Positions 24,396 to 32,526 of a DNA stretch of 64,000 bases are shown one piece after another. Position 1 is the first letter of the stretch; each line of letters opens with the position of its first letter. This DNA comes from Akkermansiaceae bacterium UBA1315 (GTDB taxonomy: Bacteria; Verrucomicrobiota; Verrucomicrobiia; Verrucomicrobiales; Akkermansiaceae), in assembly GCA_002307065.1 (NCBI GenBank), contig DBTN01000012.1, forward strand, positions 1-64,000, in the 5' to 3' direction. Made by a program: the position numbers and the translations under genes. The notes beneath the pieces are model-generated. The model did no database searches, was not told the origin of the DNA, and was given only the letters and a program-made list of their open reading frames with translations.

Positions 24396-24701
24396 ATGAG
24401 CGAATTTCAAAATCCCTCTGCCGCACCGACGGTGGAAGCTGGACTGCACGCCTTGGCCGATTCGGCAAAAGCTCGTGTCCAAGGCAAGGTCGAGCACTAC
24501 AAGGAGCGCGTCCAACGCGAACCGGGCAAGGCCGTTCTCGTCGCACTTGCTGCGGGTTATGTGCTTCACCGGCTGCCGATCCGCAGTTTGGTGGTATCAC
24601 AAGTCAAACTTCTTTCCGCTCTGGCCGGTCCCGCATTGTTGGCTTACGGCGCTGCAAAAGCTTGCGAAATCCTGCAACGCGAAGCGAAAAAGTCCGCTTA
24701 A
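24396..24701 (+). CDS. small membrane protein, partner of DUF883-like protein
   Basis: The 101-residue protein has an amphipathic N-terminal helix (ALADSAKARVQGKVEHYKER), a motif VQREPGKAVLVALAAGYVLHR that repeats the DUF883-like pattern of charged residues, proline and a Gly/Ala-rich membrane segment, and a second hydrophobic stretch (LLSALAGPALLAYGAAKA). It is probably a membrane protein of the same general class as its neighbour and starts two bases after it. An intrinsic terminator ends the pair. No specific function can be assigned. Confidence 0.7.
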   Translation: MSEFQNPSAAPTVEAGLHALADSAKARVQGKVEHYKERVQREPGKAVLVALAAGYVLHRLPIRSLVVSQVKLLSALAGPALLAYGAAKACEILQREAKKSA

Positions 24702-24724
24702 AGCTGCCAATATCCTAAAATATC

Positions 24725-24768
24725 AAACCGGTTGATCTCCGCAATACGAGGTCAGCCGGTTTTTTTTC
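24725..24768 (+). terminator. intrinsic terminator after the DUF883-like pair
   Basis: ACCGGTTGATCTC at 24727-24739 pairs with GAGGTCAGCCGGT at 24748-24760 (13 bp with two G-T pairs) around an eight-base loop, and is followed by a run of seven T. It lies 23 bp after the stop of the second gene. The left arm contains the iterated ACCGGT palindrome. Confidence 0.9.
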
Positions 24769-24807
24769 TTAGTCCTGGCACCGGTTTCGAGTAGATGCAC
24801 CGAACGT

Positions 24808-25128
24808 ATGGATGAACTGACACGCGATCACGGCCCACAACCGCTTGACGGATTGATGGACCGCTGGAATTTGACCAATCATGAATTGGTGGAAGTTTCG
24901 ACCGAACAACTGAACCACAAGCAGGTGCAAAAGGCCCGCAAAGGTCGGCAGTTGACACTCCACTTGATGCAAAAGCTGACTCGTGCGGTGAACGAAGCGA
25001 TTTTTGCGAAGCTGCCGAAGGAAAGCCAATCGGCATTTTCCCCTTATATTCACCGGCATCTTTTCAATTACGCGAAAGGATATGACGCGAATTGGCTGGA
25101 TCCGAATGACGCGTTTCTGCCGAAGTAA
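24808..25128 (+). CDS. conserved small hypothetical protein
   Basis: The 106-residue soluble protein reads like a helical, possibly Cro-like DNA-binding fold: LMDRWNLTNHELVEVS resembles an HTH first half, followed by TEQLNHKQVQKARKGRQLT, a basic stretch, and MQKLTRAVNEAIF. The C-terminus (HLFNYAKGYDANWLDPNDAF) is aromatic and acidic. I do not know the family's function. It starts 40 bp after the terminator of the DUF883 pair and converges on the Kef antiporter gene with a three-base gap. The start ATG at 24808 is the first reasonable one. Confidence 0.65.
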   Translation: MDELTRDHGPQPLDGLMDRWNLTNHELVEVSTEQLNHKQVQKARKGRQLTLHLMQKLTRAVNEAIFAKLPKESQSAFSPYIHRHLFNYAKGYDANWLDPNDAFLPK

Positions 25129-25131
25129 ACG

Positions 25132-26958
25132 TCAGGCAGATTCTCGCGATTGCGCTTCCAAGTCTTTGCGCATCAGCTCGTCAAGCGATCGAATCGCATC
25201 GCGACCCGCGCTGATGTGCTCGTCGCGATCGTGACGATGAGCGGCCATTTCCCGAACCGCCGCTTCGTCGCCTTCACGGAAAATTTCCGCGGCACGCTGC
25301 GCTGCGGCCAAGGGGAGCCCGAGATCGCGGAGGACATCGACGCTGAGGCGGAGAGATGAGTCCAAAGTGTCGCGATAAATCCGTTCTTCTCCCGCGCTGA
25401 GATATTCGTAGGCCTCGATCCGGCTGTGGGCGCGGAGGTAAATTTTTAGATGTGGATGATGGCGGTGGGCATTTTCGATGATCTTCACCGTCGTTTCGGC
25501 ATCGCGGAGGGCGATGACGAGGATTTTTGCGTTCGCGGCTCCTGCGGTGGTGAGCAGCTCCGGGCGGCTGGCGTCGCCGTAAAAAACCGGTATCCCGAGC
25601 TGGCGCAAAAGATCGACCTGATCGCTGTCGTGATCGAGCACCGTGCAACCGAAACCCCGATTCCGCAGCAAGCGGCCGACCGCATGACCAAACCGGCCGA
25701 AACCACAAATGATCACCGGATTTCCTTCATCAGAAACGTCGGGTTCGCGATCCGACGCTTTGGATGTGGTTTCGCGGCTGACCCATTTTTCCGCACCGAG
25801 AATCAGCAGCGGAGTGGTCGCCATCGAAAGCGCGACGACCGCGACGACGGCACGCCCGGTTTCAGGATCAAAGACATTGGCGGAAAGGGCGAGGGTGATC
25901 AGGACAAAGGCGAACTCGCCACCGGTTGCCAGCGATGAGGAAAAGATGAGGGAAGAGCCGGTCGAATTGCGGAATTTTGAAAGCGCGAAAAGCACGAGCC
26001 CTTTGATGACGATCAGTCCGACGGCACTCCCGAGCACGATTCCCAGATGTTCGGAGATGTAGCCGAAGTCGATGCCCGCTCCTACGCCGAGGAAAAAGAG
26101 TCCGAGCAAAAGCCCCTTGATCGGCTCGAGGTCGCTTTCGATCTCATGCCGGTATTCGCTGCCGGCGAGGACGACTCCGGCCACGAACGCGCCCAAGGCT
26201 GGTGAGAGGCCGACTTTTGTCATCAACAACGCGACGCCGATCACGAGCAGCAGCGCGGCACCGGTAAAGGCTTCGCGGTTCCTCGTTTTCGAGATCGCAT
26301 GGAACATCGGCCGCATCGCAATCCGACCGGCCAAAATGATGAACACCACCGCGCCGATGACCAGAATCGCTTGCGCCCATCCAGGAAAGCCCGCCATCCA
26401 CGACTGACTGGCCGCTTCCGTTTCCGCAGAGCTTTTCCCCATTCCTAGCAATGGCAAAAGCGCCATGATCGGGATGACGGCGATGTCTTGAAACAACAAG
26501 ACCGCAAAGGCATTTTGGCCGGCGGCCGTGCGAAGAAGGCCTTTTTCATTCAGTGTCTGTAAAACGATCGCCGTGCTCGACATGGCGAGAATCAGACCGA
26601 TCGCGATGGCGGGTTTGATCGCGAGGCCGAAGGCGATGGCCAATCCCGCGATCGCTGCCGCGCTGACGATCACCTGCATCGAACCGAGTCCCAAAACCGG
26701 TCGACGCATTTTCCACAACATCGCAGGATGCAGTTCCAGACCGATCAGGAAAAGCATCACCACCACGCCAAATTCCGCGAAGTGTGTCACACCATGGCCT
26801 TCATGGCCGATGAAATGCAGGCCCCAGGGACCGATCGCGGCGCCGATGATCAGGTATCCCAGCACCGATCCCAGCGCCAGCCGCTTGCCCAGAAGCACGG
26901 CGATCACCGCCGCAATCAGATAGATAAAAGCCTGTTGAAAGACTTGTTCGTAGGCCAT
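25132..26958 (-). CDS. Kef-type monovalent cation:proton antiporter (CPA2) with TrkA-N domain
   Basis: The 608-residue protein belongs to the CPA2 family that includes KefB and KefC, potassium efflux systems gated by glutathione adducts. Residues about 1-385 hold 12-13 membrane segments, including VVVMLFLIGLELHP and GLSPALGAFVAGVVLAGSEY. Residues about 405-525 form a RCK/TrkA-N nucleotide-binding domain starting at VIICGFGRFGHAVGRLL, with GDASRPELL. A helical tail of about 80 residues rich in charged residues follows. Which cation it carries cannot be seen. The gene is monocistronic apart from a possible tiny frame upstream. Confidence 0.92.
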   Translation of the reverse strand: MAYEQVFQQAFIYLIAAVIAVLLGKRLALGSVLGYLIIGAAIGPWGLHFIGHEGHGVTHFAEFGVVVMLFLIGLELHPAMLWKMRRPVLGLGSMQVIVSAAAIAGLAIAFGLAIKPAIAIGLILAMSSTAIVLQTLNEKGLLRTAAGQNAFAVLLFQDIAVIPIMALLPLLGMGKSSAETEAASQSWMAGFPGWAQAILVIGAVVFIILAGRIAMRPMFHAISKTRNREAFTGAALLLVIGVALLMTKVGLSPALGAFVAGVVLAGSEYRHEIESDLEPIKGLLLGLFFLGVGAGIDFGYISEHLGIVLGSAVGLIVIKGLVLFALSKFRNSTGSSLIFSSSLATGGEFAFVLITLALSANVFDPETGRAVVAVVALSMATTPLLILGAEKWVSRETTSKASDREPDVSDEGNPVIICGFGRFGHAVGRLLRNRGFGCTVLDHDSDQVDLLRQLGIPVFYGDASRPELLTTAGAANAKILVIALRDAETTVKIIENAHRHHPHLKIYLRAHSRIEAYEYLSAGEERIYRDTLDSSLRLSVDVLRDLGLPLAAAQRAAEIFREGDEAAVREMAAHRHDRDEHISAGRDAIRSLDELMRKDLEAQSRESA

Positions 26959-26970
26959 GATGAGCGTCTC

Positions 26971-27042
26971 TTAGATCAGTCCGATCAAGGTGTCGATGCC
27001 GATGGCTTTTTTGCGGATCATTTCCAGTGGTGATTTCGCCAT
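26971..27042 (-). CDS. possible 23-codon leader peptide upstream of the Kef gene
   Basis: An ATG at 27040-27042 opens a 23-codon frame, MAKSPLEMIRKKAIGIDTLI then a short hydrophobic end, with TAA at 26971-26973, twelve bases before the antiporter start. It could be a translated leader that couples to the antiporter gene, or chance. No Shine-Dalgarno sequence precedes it, and nothing else supports expression. Confidence 0.2.
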   Translation of the reverse strand: MAKSPLEMIRKKAIGIDTLIGLI

Positions 27043-27157
27043 CCGAAATTATGGAGGCGGTGACTGAATGACATTTACAAATCGCGCAGATCATTCTAAC
27101 TGCACAAGAATTCATATTTTGTAGGATCCGATGTGATTCATACGCGTTTCAGACTTC

Positions 27158-27379
27158 ATGGACCCGATCACTAAACCGCATTTTGCGCCAAATATCACTC
27201 GAACGGGTCGCTGGGTCCGAGGAGGGATCGCAGCACTTCTTTTCATCGGTGCTGCAGCCACTTTTCCCATTCATTGGGCACTTACCGCGGTCCTGGGAGT
27301 GATGGGAGCGTTTGTGTTATTTGAGTCGCTGCGCGGTTGGTGCGTGCTGCGCGCCTGTCGAATCCGGACTCCGTTTTAA
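27158..27379 (+). CDS. DUF2892/YgaP-like small membrane protein
   Basis: The 73-residue protein matches the YgaP-type transmembrane domain: N-terminal NITRTGRWVRGGIAALLF, two hydrophobic helices, and the ending FESLRGWCVLRACRIRTPF, where the GWCxLRA pattern replaces the family's GxCPLY. Function is unknown; in other bacteria the domain can accompany a rhodanese. It lies 11 bp before the first carotenoid gene and could be cotranscribed with it. Confidence 0.7.
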   Translation: MDPITKPHFAPNITRTGRWVRGGIAALLFIGAAATFPIHWALTAVLGVMGAFVLFESLRGWCVLRACRIRTPF

Positions 27380-27390
27380 ATTTTCCCCGC

Positions 27391-28989
27391 ATGAGTAAAA
27401 CTATCACGATCATCGGTGCAGGGCCTGGTGGACTTGCTTCCGCGATCCTTCTCGCCGCAGCTGGTCAAAAAGTTAAAGTGATCGAACGCATGACGACGGT
27501 CGGCGGCCGGACGTCCGCGATTGAGTCGGATGGCTACCGGTTCGATCTTGGCCCGACGTTTTTCCTGTATCCGAGGGTGCTGGATGAGATTTTCCGGTCC
27601 GCCGGGACACGCTTGGAAGACGAAGTGGAAATGGTGCGGCTGGATCCTCAATATCGGATTGCTTTTGGCAGCGGAGGGCAAATCGACTGCACGCCGGACA
27701 TCGTGGAAATGGAGCGTCAGATTGCGGCCATCGCACCGCAAGATGCGCCCGGCTTTCGCCGGTTTCTCAATGAAAATCGCGAGAAGCTGAGGTTGATGGA
27801 ACCCTGCTTGGAGACCTCATTCGATGGTTGGAAAAGCATCTTAAATCTGCGGCTGTTAAAATTGCTGCCCATGCTCCGGCCGCATCAGTCGGTCGATACC
27901 TATCTCAAGCGGTTCTTTTCGGATGAGCGGGTTCGGTTGGCATTCTGTTTCCAGTCGAAATATTTGGGAATGTCTCCGTTCCGTTGCCCGAGTTTATTCA
28001 GTATCCTGAGTTTCCTCGAATACGAGCACGGCGTCTGGCACCCGATCGGTGGCTGCTCAGCGGTCACTGCTGCGATGGCACGCGTCGCGCGCCGCCTGGG
28101 GGTGGAAATTTCATTGGGCGAAGAAGTGGAAGAAATCTGTTTCGACGGCCGCCGAACGACCGGTGTCCGAACCGGTTCCGGTTTCCATCCGTCCGACGCG
28201 GTGGTTCTCAATGCGGATTTCGCGAACGCGATGAAACATTTGATCCCGAACGATCTCCGGACTCGTTGGTCGGATAAAAAGCTGGAGGGAAAGAAATACT
28301 CCTGCTCCACGTTCATGCTCTATCTCGGCATTGAGGGGACCTATGATCAACCTCACCATGCGATTCATATTTCGAAAGAATATGCCAAAAATCTCGACGA
28401 AATCGAGAATCAGCATGTCCTGAGTGATGATCCCAGCTTTTACGTTCAGAACGCGTGTGTCACGGACCCCGGATTGGCGCCTGATGGTCACAGTACTTTG
28501 TATATCCTCGCGCCGGTTTCCCACCAGCATCCGAATATCGATTGGGAAAAGCAAGCTCCCGCGTTTCGCGAAAAGCTGTTAGAGCAAATCGAGAAAGCCG
28601 GTTATCCTGGTCTTCGCTCGCGCATTCGGTTTGAAAAAATGATCACGCCCGCCGATTGGGAGCACTCCCGCATTTATCGAGGCGCGACCTTTAATCTCGC
28701 TCATACGTTGGATCAGATGCTCCATCTCCGTCCGCACAACCGGTTTGAGGAGTTTGAAGGCTTGTATCTCGTTGGGGGTGGCACTCATCCCGGCAGCGGC
28801 TTGCCGGTGATCTTCGAAGGCGCGCGGATTAGCTCGGTTCACTTGCTCAATGATCTCGGCCTGGACTCGGGAACGATCCTTCCACCCCGGGGCTCGATCG
28901 AAACCGTGCCGTTGAAACCGGTTCGAAAGCCGGGAGCATTCGCAGCGGCACTTTCCGCGCTCGGTCTCGGGCGGGACCCCGCACCATGA
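27391..28989 (+). CDS. CrtI-family (diapo)phytoene desaturase, CrtN-like
   Basis: This FAD-dependent desaturase has the N-terminal dinucleotide-binding motif IIGAGPGGLASAILLAAAGQ (about residues 6-25), followed by ERMTTVGGRTSAI and YRFDLGPTFFLYP. The C-terminal signature GLYLVGGGTHPGSGLPVIFE is the CrtI/CrtN flavin-binding ending. The 532-residue protein would introduce double bases' worth of unsaturation into phytoene or diapophytoene. Because a second CrtI-like gene, an aldehyde dehydrogenase, an acyltransferase and a glycosyltransferase follow, I read the cluster as a C30 (staphyloxanthin-like) pathway, with this protein as the CrtN-type desaturase. The start at 27391 (MSKTITIIGAG) is clear, and the stop overlaps the next ATG. 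Confidence 0.88.
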   Translation: MSKTITIIGAGPGGLASAILLAAAGQKVKVIERMTTVGGRTSAIESDGYRFDLGPTFFLYPRVLDEIFRSAGTRLEDEVEMVRLDPQYRIAFGSGGQIDCTPDIVEMERQIAAIAPQDAPGFRRFLNENREKLRLMEPCLETSFDGWKSILNLRLLKLLPMLRPHQSVDTYLKRFFSDERVRLAFCFQSKYLGMSPFRCPSLFSILSFLEYEHGVWHPIGGCSAVTAAMARVARRLGVEISLGEEVEEICFDGRRTTGVRTGSGFHPSDAVVLNADFANAMKHLIPNDLRTRWSDKKLEGKKYSCSTFMLYLGIEGTYDQPHHAIHISKEYAKNLDEIENQHVLSDDPSFYVQNACVTDPGLAPDGHSTLYILAPVSHQHPNIDWEKQAPAFREKLLEQIEKAGYPGLRSRIRFEKMITPADWEHSRIYRGATFNLAHTLDQMLHLRPHNRFEEFEGLYLVGGGTHPGSGLPVIFEGARISSVHLLNDLGLDSGTILPPRGSIETVPLKPVRKPGAFAAALSALGLGRDPAP

Positions 28990-30209
28990 TTTTACCCGAA
29001 CAGATCGCTGAGATGCGAATCGCCCAACAAAAATGGGCGGCGCGTCCGGTTCGGCAGCGTCTGGAATGTTTGCAAAAACTGCGTGCCGAAATCGGCCGCA
29101 ACGCGGAAAAGCTGGCGGCGTCATCCGCGAACGCTCGCAGCCGCCCGATGGCGGAATCGCTCACGGCGGAAGTTTTGCCGCTGGCTGAAGCTTGCCGGTT
29201 TTTAGAACGGAACGCTGCCCGGATTTTGTCGCCCGTTCGATTTGGGAAACGGGGTCGGCCGCTTTGGCTGACCGGGGTGAGAAGCGAAGTGGTGCGAGAT
29301 CCGCTGGGAATCGTGCTGGTGATCGGCCCGGGAAATTATCCGCTGCTTCTTCCCGGAGTGCAGATGATCCAAGCGCTGATCGCCGGAAACGCGGTGCTGC
29401 TGAAACCGGGAACCGGAGGGACGGAGTGCGCGCGTTTGCTGATCGCATCGATCATCGCCGCAGGATTCGATGCTTCGTTGATTCATTTGTTTCCCGAGTC
29501 GGTTGATTCTGTTAGATATGCCATCCGTCTTTTGCCAGATAAGGTGATCTTCACAGGCAGTGCGGAGGTTGGGAAAAAAATCGCGGCGATGTTGGTGGAT
29601 CCGCCGATTCCCGCGATCATGGAACTCAGTGGTTGTGACGGAGTGATTCTCCGCGCCGACGCCGACATCGAACTCGCGGTGAAAGCGCTCAAGTTCGCAA
29701 CAGCGCTGAATGCGGGAAACACCTGCATGGTTCCCCAACGGCTTTTTGTCCATCGTTCGATTCTCACGGATATGGAAAAACTCCTCGGTGAATCGTTTCC
29801 CCCGCTCACTCCTTTTGAAGACGATCAAGAAGCGGCGGCGTTGTTGAATGATTGCACGTTTGCGCTCGGAGCCTCGATTTTCAGTCGCGACGAATCGGCG
29901 GCTCGGATCCTTGCGGGGAAACTTCAAACCGGTCTGGTTACGATCAATGATATCATTGTTTCCAGCGCCGATGCGCGGCTGCCCTTCGGGGGGCGTCGCG
30001 GCAGCGGCTACGGCTCGACGCGTGGCTCGGAGGGACTGCTCGAGTTGACTCAGCCGAAATCGATCACCGTCAGCAGCGGTCGTTTTCGCCCGGCCTATCA
30101 ACCGCTGACGCCGATCATGGTCCGGGTCATCCTGGGCTACACGCGCCTCACTCACATGGGTTTTCGCCCCTATTTCACTTCCATTTTTAAACCGCAGAAA
30201 CGATCATGA
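28986..30209 (+). CDS. aldehyde dehydrogenase of the carotenoid cluster
   Basis: The 407-residue protein is an NAD(P)-dependent aldehyde dehydrogenase: GPGNYPLLLP (Asn117 of the oxyanion hole), Lys140 in LLKPGTGGTE, IFTGSAEVGKKI, catalytic base Glu213 in MELSGCD, and nucleophile Cys247 in NAGNTCMVP. It is about 80 residues shorter than typical family members, mostly at the N-terminus. In staphyloxanthin-type pathways an aldehyde dehydrogenase oxidises the terminal 4,4'-diaponeurosporenal to the acid; here it is placed between the two CrtI-family genes, overlapping both (ATGA), which supports that role. Confidence 0.87.
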   Translation: MILPEQIAEMRIAQQKWAARPVRQRLECLQKLRAEIGRNAEKLAASSANARSRPMAESLTAEVLPLAEACRFLERNAARILSPVRFGKRGRPLWLTGVRSEVVRDPLGIVLVIGPGNYPLLLPGVQMIQALIAGNAVLLKPGTGGTECARLLIASIIAAGFDASLIHLFPESVDSVRYAIRLLPDKVIFTGSAEVGKKIAAMLVDPPIPAIMELSGCDGVILRADADIELAVKALKFATALNAGNTCMVPQRLFVHRSILTDMEKLLGESFPPLTPFEDDQEAAALLNDCTFALGASIFSRDESAARILAGKLQTGLVTINDIIVSSADARLPFGGRRGSGYGSTRGSEGLLELTQPKSITVSSGRFRPAYQPLTPIMVRVILGYTRLTHMGFRPYFTSIFKPQKRS

Positions 30210-31741
30210 ATCCAGATTCTCATCTTCCCATCGGAGTTATCGGTGGCGGACTCGGCGGGCTCGCCGCCGCCTGTACACTCGCATCGCGCGGCCATCGTGT
30301 GGTGGTTTTTGAAAAAAACGAGTGGCTTGGCGGTAAGGCGGCCGTGCTTGAAGGGGAGGGATTTCGTTTCGACATGGGGCCGACAATTGTGACGCTTCCA
30401 TCGGTGCTGCGGAGGATTTTCGAAGAAGCGGGTCGGAAGATCGAAGATTATCTCGATCTGATTCGGCTCGACCCCCAATGGCGGTGTTTTTTCGAAGATG
30501 GCAGCGTGTTGGATCTCGATCAGGATCCGGTGGCGATGGCGGAACGGCTCGAATCGTTTTCGGCGGGAAGTGGCGAGGGATATCGCGATTTCATCCGATT
30601 CAGCGAGCGTCTGGATGACATCTCTCGCCGATTCTTTTTTGATAAACCGATCGGCGGTATTAGAGATATGTTTGATTTTAAAACCGCTTTTGATTCGTCC
30701 GTGCTGGGCGATGTCATGGCGATGAAAATGGGACGATCGGTCGCGGGAATGGTGCGGTCATACAATCCCGATCCGCGTGTTGCCCAAATGATCGATCATT
30801 TCACTCAATACGTGGGTTCTTCGCCGTATGGTTCCCCGGCGATCCTTTGCGGGATCGCCCATATGCAGACAGACGAAGGGATCTGGTATCCAAAAGGCGG
30901 AACTCGCGCGGTGCCAGTCGCCCTTGAAAAACTCGCTCGTGAACTCGGAGTGGAATTTCGAACCGAGGTTTTGATCAAAGAAATTCTCGAAGAAAAAGGA
31001 ATCGTCACCGGTGTGCGCACGGCGACAGGTGAGAAAGTCCAGCTTTCCGCAGTGGTTTCGAATTCGGATTCGGTCAGGACACACCGTGAACTGATCCAAG
31101 GTGAGGTGGGGAAAAAGTTCAGCAAGCGCCGCAAGTATGAGCCTGCCTGTTCCGGGGTGGTTCTATATCTCGGATTAAACAAACGCTACGAGCACCTCGC
31201 TCATCATGATTTCGTTTTCAGCCGGGATCCGCACGAAGAATTCGAATGGATTTATGAAAAAGGCGAGCCCGCGCCGGATCCTACTTGTTATTTGGCTGCA
31301 ACATCTTGCAGTGAATCCGGCACCGCGCCTGAAGGTGGTGAAGCTTTGTATGTCTTGGTTCATACTCCTTATCTTCGGCCCCACCATAATTGGAAAGAAA
31401 TGTTTCCAAACTATCGGCAGGTGATCCTGGATAAGCTGAAGAGAACCGGTGGTATGCCGGATATCGAAGAGCGGATTGTTTTTGAGCAGTCTTTAACGCC
31501 GCAGGATATTCATGAACGCTATCGCGTGCTGAACGGCGCGATTTATGGATTGGCCAGTCATGGTAAATTTCTCGGTGCATTCAAACCGGGAAATCGCAGC
31601 CCCGATTTGAAAGGTCTGTATCTCGCGGGCGGCGCGGCTCACCCCGGGCCCGGCATGCCGATGGTGCTGATGAGCGGTTGGATCGCAGGGGATACCTTGG
31701 ACGGCGATTCGAAATCCGAGTCGAAACGGAAATCCGCATGA
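30206..31741 (+). CDS. CrtI-family carotenoid oxidase/desaturase, CrtP-like
   Basis: A second 511-residue CrtI-family flavoprotein, with GVIGGGLGGLAAACTLASRG, the motif EKNEWLGGKA, FRFDMGPTIVTLP, and the closing GLYLAGGAAHPGPGMPMVL. In C30 pathways a homologue of the desaturase, CrtP, oxidises the terminal methyl group to an aldehyde, which the neighbouring aldehyde dehydrogenase would take further. Assignment as the oxidase and not a second desaturase rests on order and on the pathway logic, not on residues I can see. It overlaps the aldehyde dehydrogenase gene upstream and the acyltransferase gene downstream. Confidence 0.85.
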   Translation: MNPDSHLPIGVIGGGLGGLAAACTLASRGHRVVVFEKNEWLGGKAAVLEGEGFRFDMGPTIVTLPSVLRRIFEEAGRKIEDYLDLIRLDPQWRCFFEDGSVLDLDQDPVAMAERLESFSAGSGEGYRDFIRFSERLDDISRRFFFDKPIGGIRDMFDFKTAFDSSVLGDVMAMKMGRSVAGMVRSYNPDPRVAQMIDHFTQYVGSSPYGSPAILCGIAHMQTDEGIWYPKGGTRAVPVALEKLARELGVEFRTEVLIKEILEEKGIVTGVRTATGEKVQLSAVVSNSDSVRTHRELIQGEVGKKFSKRRKYEPACSGVVLYLGLNKRYEHLAHHDFVFSRDPHEEFEWIYEKGEPAPDPTCYLAATSCSESGTAPEGGEALYVLVHTPYLRPHHNWKEMFPNYRQVILDKLKRTGGMPDIEERIVFEQSLTPQDIHERYRVLNGAIYGLASHGKFLGAFKPGNRSPDLKGLYLAGGAAHPGPGMPMVLMSGWIAGDTLDGDSKSESKRKSA

Positions 31742-32526
31742 CGGGGAAAAGCCCCAAGCTTGACCGGTTTGGACTGCCCGAGATTTCGCCGTGGCTGCAT
31801 CGTTGGTTTGCGGCGTATTCGAAGAGATACCTCCGGAAACATTTCAACGCGGTCCGTCTGTTGGGAACCGCGCCGCCGCCGTTGCCAAGTGGGCGGCCGG
31901 TTGTGTTTTTTCTGAATCATGCGTCGTGGTGGGATCCGCTGGTGGCGCTGTTTCTGTGTCAGCAGTTTTTCTCTCAGTTTCGATCCTATGCACCGATCGA
32001 CGCCGATGCTCTGAAACGATATGGCTTTTTGAAACGGCTTGGATTTTTTCCTGTGGAGCGCGGCTCGATCCATGGTGCTCGGCAGTTTTTCGGGTATTCG
32101 CGCGAAATTTTAGCGAAGCCAAATCACGCGTTATGGCTTACGCCTCAAGGCAGGTTTTCAGATATGAGAGAGCGTCCGGTTCGATTTGAGAGCGGAATCG
32201 GCCATCTCGCGGACTTACCCACCTCGCCTTTGTTGATTCCGATCGCGATTGAATATGTCTGGTGGTTTGAGCGGTCTCCCGAGATCTTGGTTTCAATCGG
32301 CGAACCCTTGAATGATTTCGGGTCGGATGAGCCTACCCGGCGATGTGAGGTTGCACTGACCCAGCTTCAAGACGAGCTGGCGGCGGCAAGTTTGCAGAGA
32401 GATGATCATTCATTCACCGTTCTTCTCGATGGATGCAAAGGCGTTGGTGGCATTTATGATCTCTGGCGTCGGTGGAAGTCTCGCCTTCAAGGGAAATCCT
32501 TTTCAGCCGATCATCACTCAACGTAA
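31738..32526 (+). CDS. PlsC-like acyltransferase of the carotenoid cluster
   Basis: The 262-residue protein has the lysophospholipid-acyltransferase catalytic motif, NHASWWDP (HX4D), and a second block reading TPQGRFSD where PlsC has PEGTRS, the Glu being replaced by Gln. It is a plausible counterpart of CrtO, the acyltransferase that esterifies the sugar of staphyloxanthin. The ATG at 31738 overlaps the CrtP-like stop; a longer start at 31678 would overlap that gene by 64 bp. The glycosyltransferase gene begins one codon later. Confidence 0.8.
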   Translation: MTGKSPKLDRFGLPEISPWLHRWFAAYSKRYLRKHFNAVRLLGTAPPPLPSGRPVVFFLNHASWWDPLVALFLCQQFFSQFRSYAPIDADALKRYGFLKRLGFFPVERGSIHGARQFFGYSREILAKPNHALWLTPQGRFSDMRERPVRFESGIGHLADLPTSPLLIPIAIEYVWWFERSPEILVSIGEPLNDFGSDEPTRRCEVALTQLQDELAAASLQRDDHSFTVLLDGCKGVGGIYDLWRRWKSRLQGKSFSADHHST

